Part shown: piece by piece, positions 6,155 through 9,256 of the stretch | Layout of the letters: every line of letters begins with the position of its first letter | Position numbering within the stretch: the stretch's first letter is position 1 | NCBI GenBank assembly: GCA_002725445.1 | Contig: PBPD01000067.1 | Span: forward strand, 1 to 9,256 | DNA length: 9,256 bases | Source: Rickettsiales bacterium | GTDB taxonomy: Bacteria; Pseudomonadota; Alphaproteobacteria; Rickettsiales; UBA3002 | Reading direction: 5' to 3' | Notes under the pieces: model-generated | Database searches by the model: none | What the model saw: the letters and a program-made list of their open reading frames with translations, nothing else | What the model was told of the DNA's origin: nothing | Translations under genes and position numbers: made by a program

Positions 6155-6772
6155 CTAACCAATGTCCGACGAAGAGATAAGATGCATAAACTCGCTGCGT
6201 GTGCGCGGATCCGACTTGAAAATACCATGCATACGGCTGGTCACCGTGGTGGTGTTTTCTTTATGCACCCCGCGTGTGGTCATGCATTCGTGCTTTGCAT
6301 CAATCACCACCGCCACGCCTTGCGGTGACAACACCTCTTGCAAGGTGTCGGCAATCTGCGCCGTCATCACTTCCTGGGTTTGCAGGCGCTTGGCAAAGAT
6401 ATCCAGCAGACGCGCCAGCTTCGAAATACCCACCACGCGATTATTCGGCAGATACGCAATATGCGCCTTACCGATAATCGGCGCCATATGATGCTCGCAA
6501 TGCGACTCAAAGCGCATATTTTTCAGCAGCACCATCTCGTCATAATCTTCAACTTCCTCGAAGGTTTTCGCCAGCACAGCGCGCGGGTCTTCATCATAGC
6601 CCTGAAACCATTCCTGATAGGCTTTCACCACACGCTTAGGCGTATCCAGCAAGCCTTCACGTTCCGGGTTGTCTCCAGCCCAGCGCAACAGCACGCGCAC
6701 GGCTTCTTTGGCTTCTTCTTCGCTTGGGCGTTCCACTTCGGGATGCGCCAGTGAATGAACTTTTGATTGCAT
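6155..6772 (-). CDS. folE: GTP cyclohydrolase I (type IA, FolE)
   Basis: FolE converts GTP to 7,8-dihydroneopterin triphosphate and formate, the entry step of folate and pterin synthesis in the cytoplasm. The 205-residue product shows the full family core: EGLLDTPKRV (40-49), the zinc-binding ESHCEHHMAPIIGKAHIAYL (Cys92, His94, His95), VVGISKLAR, LQTQEVMTAQIAD, and HECMTTRGV with the third zinc ligand Cys163. It is complete and looks active. A start at 6814 would add 14 residues, but only the ATG at 6772 has a ribosome-binding site (AAGAGGT, 7 nt spacing), so I use 6772. Maf follows after 43 bp and the PTPS-like gene after that, so substrate supply for the latter is a natural role. The pentapeptide gene upstream on the same strand ends 88 bp away. 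Confidence 0.97.
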   Translation of the reverse strand: MQSKVHSLAHPEVERPSEEEAKEAVRVLLRWAGDNPEREGLLDTPKRVVKAYQEWFQGYDEDPRAVLAKTFEEVEDYDEMVLLKNMRFESHCEHHMAPIIGKAHIAYLPNNRVVGISKLARLLDIFAKRLQTQEVMTAQIADTLQEVLSPQGVAVVIDAKHECMTTRGVHKENTTTVTSRMHGIFKSDPRTRSEFMHLISSSDIG

Positions 6773-6779
6773 AATATCT

Positions 6780-6786
6780 ACCTCTT
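6780..6786 (-). promoter_or_regulatory. Shine-Dalgarno of folE that decides the start at 6772
   Basis: On the minus strand AAGAGGT stands 7 nt before the ATG at 6772. The in-frame ATG at 6814 is preceded by CAATT and has no comparable element, so the longer protein is unlikely. Confidence 0.7.
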
Positions 6787-6860
6787 TGGCGCTATAGCTA
6801 ACGCAAATAGGCATAATTGCAAGTCAATAAAGATGATTTTTCGGTAAGGAAACAGTGTGT

Positions 6861-8018
6861 TTAGGCGAGGCCAAGTCCTTCGCCACCCGGACGTGCCATA
6901 CAGCCAACGGCTTCACCCGGCGTCGGCTCCTCGCCTTCCGCCACGTCGACACCACCCTGCACACCTTCAAATTCGGTGACTGCAGCGGGGGTCTTCTGGC
7001 TATTTATTTTTTCTGCATTCGCCTGACGGCCTTCCGCTTCATCCAGACTATGCACGCCAGCCAATTGCAATTCCTGATCCAGACGCGCCATCAACGGATT
7101 TTGCACACCGTATTGTATGCCATCCATCGACACACCCTGCTGCTGATTAATATCTACCAGCATTTCATAGGTGATCGGCTCGCCATCCAGCGTTGCACCG
7201 CGTAGGTCGGCACCGTTCAAGTTCGCACCTTGCATATGTTCGCTGCTCAGTTTCGCTCCGCGCAAATTCGCGTGCGACAAATCCGCCCCCGACAAATCGG
7301 CATTGTGCAGATTCGCGTTTTCCAGATTCAAATTACGCAGATTCGCCTGCGAAAGGTCTGCTCCCACCAGCGACGCACTATGCAAATTGGTGGTTTCGGT
7401 CACCAGCACACCGCTAAAGTTACTACCATTCAGATTCGCGCCTTCCGCTTCCAGATGCAGCATGCGCGCGCCTTCAAAATTACTGTTCGACACGTCCGCG
7501 CCGCTATCGATGCGCAAGGTAGCCAGCTGCGTACCCGACATATCCAAACCACCCGCCACGGCATCGCGGCCAATATGCACCGATCCGCCACGCATATTAA
7601 ATTGCGCGCCTTTAAAGTTGCCCTGCTCTAAATGAATCGTCTCGTCTTTTTCGGTAATGCCTTCAAAGCGTGCACCCGACAAATTACTACCTTCATTGGT
7701 GATGGCATTTTCTAAGGTAGTAAAAGGACGCCACACTGTGTCATGCATGTTAGCGTCGCGCACATTAATGCTGCCGCCTGCGCGGTCAATCGCCTCTTGG
7801 GTAATCACCACCCCATCCAGCGAGCAATGCGACAAATCCGCCATTTGGTTAGGGTTCATGCCACGTGCTTCGGCCACATCATAAATCGCATCCAGCGTCA
7901 GCTCACCCGTCGCGTTCAGGCGCGCCTCGCTTATTACATCCTGCATGGGATTCGACGCCAGGCGTTGCTCCGCCGGCGCTTCCTGTCCTCCACCCAATAA
8001 TGTATCTAATATGCCCAT
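6861..8018 (-). CDS. Pentapeptide-repeat protein with unique N- and C-terminal regions
   Basis: The 385-residue protein has no signal peptide or membrane segment. Residues 1-110 are a non-repeat, probably helical region beginning MGILDTLLGGG. Loosely matching repeats run from about 111 to 191 (LSGARFEG, GNFKGAQF, NSNFEGARM), then a strict A(D/N)Lxx array from about 192 to 278 (ANLHNADLSGADLSHANL). Such arrays fold into a right-handed quadrilateral beta-helix. Known members include the DNA-mimicking gyrase protectors (Qnr, MfpA), but most have no known function and nothing here points to gyrase. Residues 330-385 are a polar, Gly/Glu-rich, probably disordered tail. No clear ribosome-binding site precedes the ATG. 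The gene diverges from the unknown gene at 8343 across a long regulatory region. Confidence 0.88.
   Translation of the reverse strand: MGILDTLLGGGQEAPAEQRLASNPMQDVISEARLNATGELTLDAIYDVAEARGMNPNQMADLSHCSLDGVVITQEAIDRAGGSINVRDANMHDTVWRPFTTLENAITNEGSNLSGARFEGITEKDETIHLEQGNFKGAQFNMRGGSVHIGRDAVAGGLDMSGTQLATLRIDSGADVSNSNFEGARMLHLEAEGANLNGSNFSGVLVTETTNLHSASLVGADLSQANLRNLNLENANLHNADLSGADLSHANLRGAKLSSEHMQGANLNGADLRGATLDGEPITYEMLVDINQQQGVSMDGIQYGVQNPLMARLDQELQLAGVHSLDEAEGRQANAEKINSQKTPAAVTEFEGVQGGVDVAEGEEPTPGEAVGCMARPGGEGLGLA
7185..7445 (-). repeat. Strict pentapeptide-repeat array
   Basis: This segment encodes residues about 192-278 of the pentapeptide protein. It shows a 15-bp periodicity (on the plus strand, repeated versions of GCGCAAATTCGC and GACAAATCCGC). 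Central Leu or Phe with Ala two residues before it recurs in nearly every unit. Two breaks, at VLVTETT (204-210) and LSSEHMQ (257-263), interrupt the register. Confidence 0.85.
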
Positions 8019-8119
8019 TCGTTTACGTGTCTATGTTTATGCGTTTAAGTTATCTATTATTTATCTAAAATTTTAACTTTTATACCCTCATCCTACGCAC
8101 ATAGTCTTAATAATATATT

Positions 8120-8141
8120 AAAAAACGGCCTTATGCCGCTT
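8120..8141 (-). terminator. Terminator-like hairpin on the minus strand
   Basis: Read on the minus strand, AAGCGGC-ATAAG-GCCGTTT forms a stem of four GC pairs extended by a G-U and two A-U pairs, ending in a run of six T. No minus-strand gene lies to its right before the window's plus-strand gene. It would therefore stop antisense or leader transcription before it reaches the pentapeptide gene. Confidence 0.4.
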
Positions 8142-8152
8142 CTTCATAGCAA

Positions 8153-8170
8153 TTGTCATACAACTGTCAC
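8153..8170 (+). promoter_or_regulatory. Pho box (PhoB-type site)
   Basis: TTGTCATACAACTGTCAC matches the 18-bp Pho-box consensus CTGTCATAwAwCTGTCAy at 16 of 18 positions, with two TGTCA cores 11 bp apart. A weaker third unit, CACTCAC, continues the 11-bp phase at 8175-8181. A TATAGA (8185-8190) lies 14 bp downstream and could serve as a -10 for rightward transcription, somewhat farther than the 10 bp of classic Pho promoters. The match is good, but binding by PhoB is inferred. Confidence 0.5.
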
Positions 8171-8200
8171 ATAGCACTCACACTTATAGACAGAGGAGTA

Positions 8201-8213
8201 TATCAACTTTTTT
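8201..8213 (+). promoter_or_regulatory. IHF-like site
   Basis: TATCAACTTTTTT fits the IHF consensus wATCAAnnnnTTr at 12 of 13 positions, failing only at the last base. In AT-rich DNA such matches occur by chance, so the call rests mainly on its place beside the DnaA and CtrA sites. Confidence 0.3.
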
Positions 8214-8219
8214 CATTTT

Positions 8220-8228
8220 TGTGGATAA
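8220..8228 (-). promoter_or_regulatory. DnaA box (perfect TTATCCACA)
   Basis: TGTGGATAA on the plus strand is the exact reverse complement of the consensus DnaA box TTATCCACA. It ends 2 bp before the CtrA site. DnaA could act here as a transcription factor or, if further boxes lie nearby, as an initiator. I find only this one in the window. Confidence 0.5.
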
Positions 8229-8230
8229 CT

Positions 8231-8246
8231 TTAACCATTCATTAAC
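8231..8246 (+). promoter_or_regulatory. CtrA binding site (TTAA-N7-TTAAC)
   Basis: TTAACCATTCATTAAC is a complete match to the alphaproteobacterial CtrA consensus TTAA-N7-TTAAC, including the TTAACCAT half-site. I found no other full site in the window. CtrA is the master cell-cycle and motility regulator of Alphaproteobacteria. The site overlaps the best promoter candidate for the gene at 8343. Confidence 0.55.
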
Positions 8247-8260
8247 CCCATTACGTTAAT
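8231..8260 (+). promoter_or_regulatory. Promoter candidate for the gene at 8343
   Basis: TTAACC (8231-8236) and GTTAAT (8255-8260) are separated by 18 bp, and each matches four of six sigma-70 consensus bases. A start near 8267 would give a leader of about 76 nt that opens with the hairpin at 8273-8290. Weak hexamers overlapping a CtrA site would suit an activator-dependent promoter. Confidence 0.3.
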
Positions 8261-8272
8261 GTGCCAAATGCA

Positions 8273-8290
8273 GACAGGGCTAAACCTGTC
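8273..8290 (+). repeat. Perfect inverted repeat in the leader of the gene at 8343
   Basis: GACAGG-GCTAAA-CCTGTC forms a 6-bp perfect stem with a 6-nt loop. No T run follows, so it is not a terminator. It may be a 5' mRNA-stabilising stem-loop or the operator of a dimeric regulator. Confidence 0.5.
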
Positions 8291-8342
8291 GCAACAAAGA
8301 CAATAAGAAAAATCCGACTACGCTCGGGAGGTGCAAGAAAAA

Positions 8343-9256
8343 ATGGTGACGACGGCACAAGCTAGTAATGGCGGTTTCGGCTATAATTTAGCCGCTATGG
8401 CGTCTAACGCAGCAGAGCTTCAGACTGAGACTCCAATTCTCGATCTGACCAGCGCTCTGTCTACCCCATCAGAAGCATTAACAGATAATATTGACGAGTT
8501 GCGTGCCGAATTGGAACGCGAGCTGCAATCCCGCTATGACGAGATTGAGCAAATGCTCTCCGAAATTGAAAGCCCGCAGGCGCGCATGACCTTATCAGGC
8601 ATTGCGCAGGGTGCACTGGGTGGTGCGGCCGCTGCCATTGCCACCGCCGACCGCTCCAGCATCGGCATGGCACGTCAGGCCATCAGCGCCGCCGCCGAAG
8701 CCGCGCGCACTGCCATAGAAGTAGGCCGCAACGAAGACAAAAAAGTCAGCATGGAGCACATGCATGAGGAAGTCGTGTCCCATAGCGAACATTTCCTGCA
8801 ATCATTGGCCGATATCGACAACCAGCGTGACAGCATTGCAGAGCAAATGGCCGACGACATCGAAACCGTCCACGGTGCCGATGCCGCCGCCCAGTTCGAG
8901 CGCGACTATGCCGAACAGCAGCGCTACCTCAACAGCCTCGGCCTGAGCGAATTTGAATACCAACAACGCATGAATGACTTTATGCGCAGCCAAGCCGAGC
9001 ATAATTTTGAGCCCGGCTCGGTTATGCATACCAAATATCTGGGCGATAACGGTCTGGTCACAGGGCTGGAAGAGCAATTAGCCGAAGCACTGGCAGAGCT
9101 TGAAGCGACCCTGAGTCCTGAGTATGACCGCTTGGCCGCCGAAAACCCTGCCCAACTGGCCGGCATGAGCCGCGAAGAATGGGTGGCAGCGCAAGTCGAG
9201 AACCTAGAGCGTCAAGGGCAAGGACAGTCTATTGAAGGACAATTGCAAAATGTAAA
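8343..9256 (+). CDS. Unrecognised Ala/Glu-rich helical protein (3' end beyond the window)
   Basis: The frame starts at ATG 8343, preceded at 9 nt by a near-perfect GGAGGTG (8327-8333), and remains open for 304 codons to the window edge. I do not recognise a family. Residues 1-45 are low-complexity Ser/Thr/Ala. Residues 47-76 have heptad-like acidic and Leu spacing and may form a coiled coil. Residues 82-127 are Ala/Gly-rich, with GIAQGALGGAAAAIATA as the only hydrophobic stretch, short for a membrane helix. The remainder is acidic, Gln-rich and helical, with a His/Met cluster (SMEHMHEEVVSHSEH, 136-150). There is no Sec signal. An intracellular structural or secreted coiled-coil protein is possible. 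It is divergent from the pentapeptide gene and may share regulators with it. That it is a real gene is well supported by start signals and sustained open frame; its role is unknown. Confidence 0.8.
   Translation, partial: MVTTAQASNGGFGYNLAAMASNAAELQTETPILDLTSALSTPSEALTDNIDELRAELERELQSRYDEIEQMLSEIESPQARMTLSGIAQGALGGAAAAIATADRSSIGMARQAISAAAEAARTAIEVGRNEDKKVSMEHMHEEVVSHSEHFLQSLADIDNQRDSIAEQMADDIETVHGADAAAQFERDYAEQQRYLNSLGLSEFEYQQRMNDFMRSQAEHNFEPGSVMHTKYLGDNGLVTGLEEQLAEALAELEATLSPEYDRLAAENPAQLAGMSREEWVAAQVENLERQGQGQSIEGQLQNV

Larger units (their letters stand above)
8019..8342. promoter_or_regulatory. AT-rich divergent intergenic region with clustered regulator sites
   Basis: This 324-bp gap separates the starts of the pentapeptide gene and the unknown plus-strand gene. 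I see no coding region in it apart from a ten-codon minus-strand ATG frame at about 8184-8216 that lacks a ribosome-binding site. Left to right it holds AT-rich sequence next to the pentapeptide start, a minus-strand terminator-like hairpin, a Pho box, an IHF-like site, a DnaA box, a CtrA site, a leader hairpin and a strong Shine-Dalgarno. Each is listed separately. Confidence 0.7.

Noticed and set aside
6791..6827. Promoter for folE built from TTGACT (6822-6827, minus) and GCTATAGC (6791-6798)
   Set aside because: TTGACT is a good -35, but TATAGC is about 25 bp away and would start transcription inside the ribosome-binding site. No acceptable -10 lies at 16-18 bp.
6855..7205. Plus-strand frames through the pentapeptide gene (6855-7205, 7171-7635, 7230-7631, 7657-7884)
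   Set aside because: They are shadows of the 15-bp periodic repeat, which keeps several antisense frames open.
7185..7445. Tandem-repeat or CRISPR-like array
   Set aside because: The periodicity is 15 bp, in frame and explained by pentapeptide coding. There are no conserved repeats with unique spacers.
8184..8216. Ten-codon minus-strand frame starting MKKVDILL upstream of the orphan terminator
   Set aside because: It resembles a leader peptide but has no Shine-Dalgarno and no run of regulatory codons, so there is too little to call it a gene.
8019..8342. Chromosomal replication origin
   Set aside because: Only one DnaA box and one CtrA site are visible, and no origin-linked genes flank the region. 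It is kept as a finding, not called as an origin.
8461..9166. Minus-strand open frames inside the right-hand gene
   Set aside because: The plus frame has a near-perfect ribosome-binding site, starts at 8343 and stays open for 304 codons. The minus frames are short, overlap each other and lack start signals.

Overview
The window looks like chromosomal DNA of an alphaproteobacterium of moderate GC content. The order is not resolvable from the sequence. The grounds are the alphaproteobacterial flavour of the FolE protein, a perfect CtrA-type site (TTAA-N7-TTAAC) in the right-hand intergenic region, and Shine-Dalgarno-led genes with AT-rich gaps. There are nine protein-coding genes, two of them cut by the window ends, and no RNA gene, insertion sequence or CRISPR array that I can see.

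Left part (1-4626): a signalling neighbourhood. A CHASE2-type membrane sensor (partial, minus strand) diverges from a TPR plus outer-membrane beta-barrel protein of Slam-like architecture (764-2233). That gene meets, stop codon against stop codon, a two-gene minus-strand operon: a GAF/HD-GYP phosphodiesterase with a ~100-residue insertion in its catalytic domain, and a truncated cyclic-nucleotide-binding domain. The HD-GYP gene diverges from a stand-alone receiver-domain response regulator (4237-4626). CHASE2 proteins are often nucleotide cyclases, HD-GYP proteins degrade cyclic-di-GMP, and the small protein carries a cNMP pocket, so the area could be an envelope-sensing second-messenger locus. 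That linkage is inferred from position only.

Middle (4652-6772): a minus-strand pterin/nucleotide cluster, folE (GTP cyclohydrolase I), a Maf-family nucleotide pyrophosphatase, and a protein of two fused 6-pyruvoyl-tetrahydropterin synthase/QueD-like domains. Maf and the PTPS gene overlap by one base and are probably translationally coupled. FolE makes dihydroneopterin triphosphate, the substrate of the PTPS/QueD superfamily, so the outer two genes make chemical sense together.

Right part (6861-9256): a pentapeptide-repeat protein (minus) and a long unrecognised Ala- and Glu-rich helical protein (plus, cut by the window end) diverge from a 324-bp AT-rich intergenic region. Within about 95 bp this region holds a near-consensus Pho box, an IHF-like site, a perfect DnaA box and a perfect CtrA site. 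It also has a leader hairpin, and a terminator-like hairpin on the minus strand. This is the most unusual part of the window. It is either a densely regulated divergent promoter or, less likely, an origin-like element.
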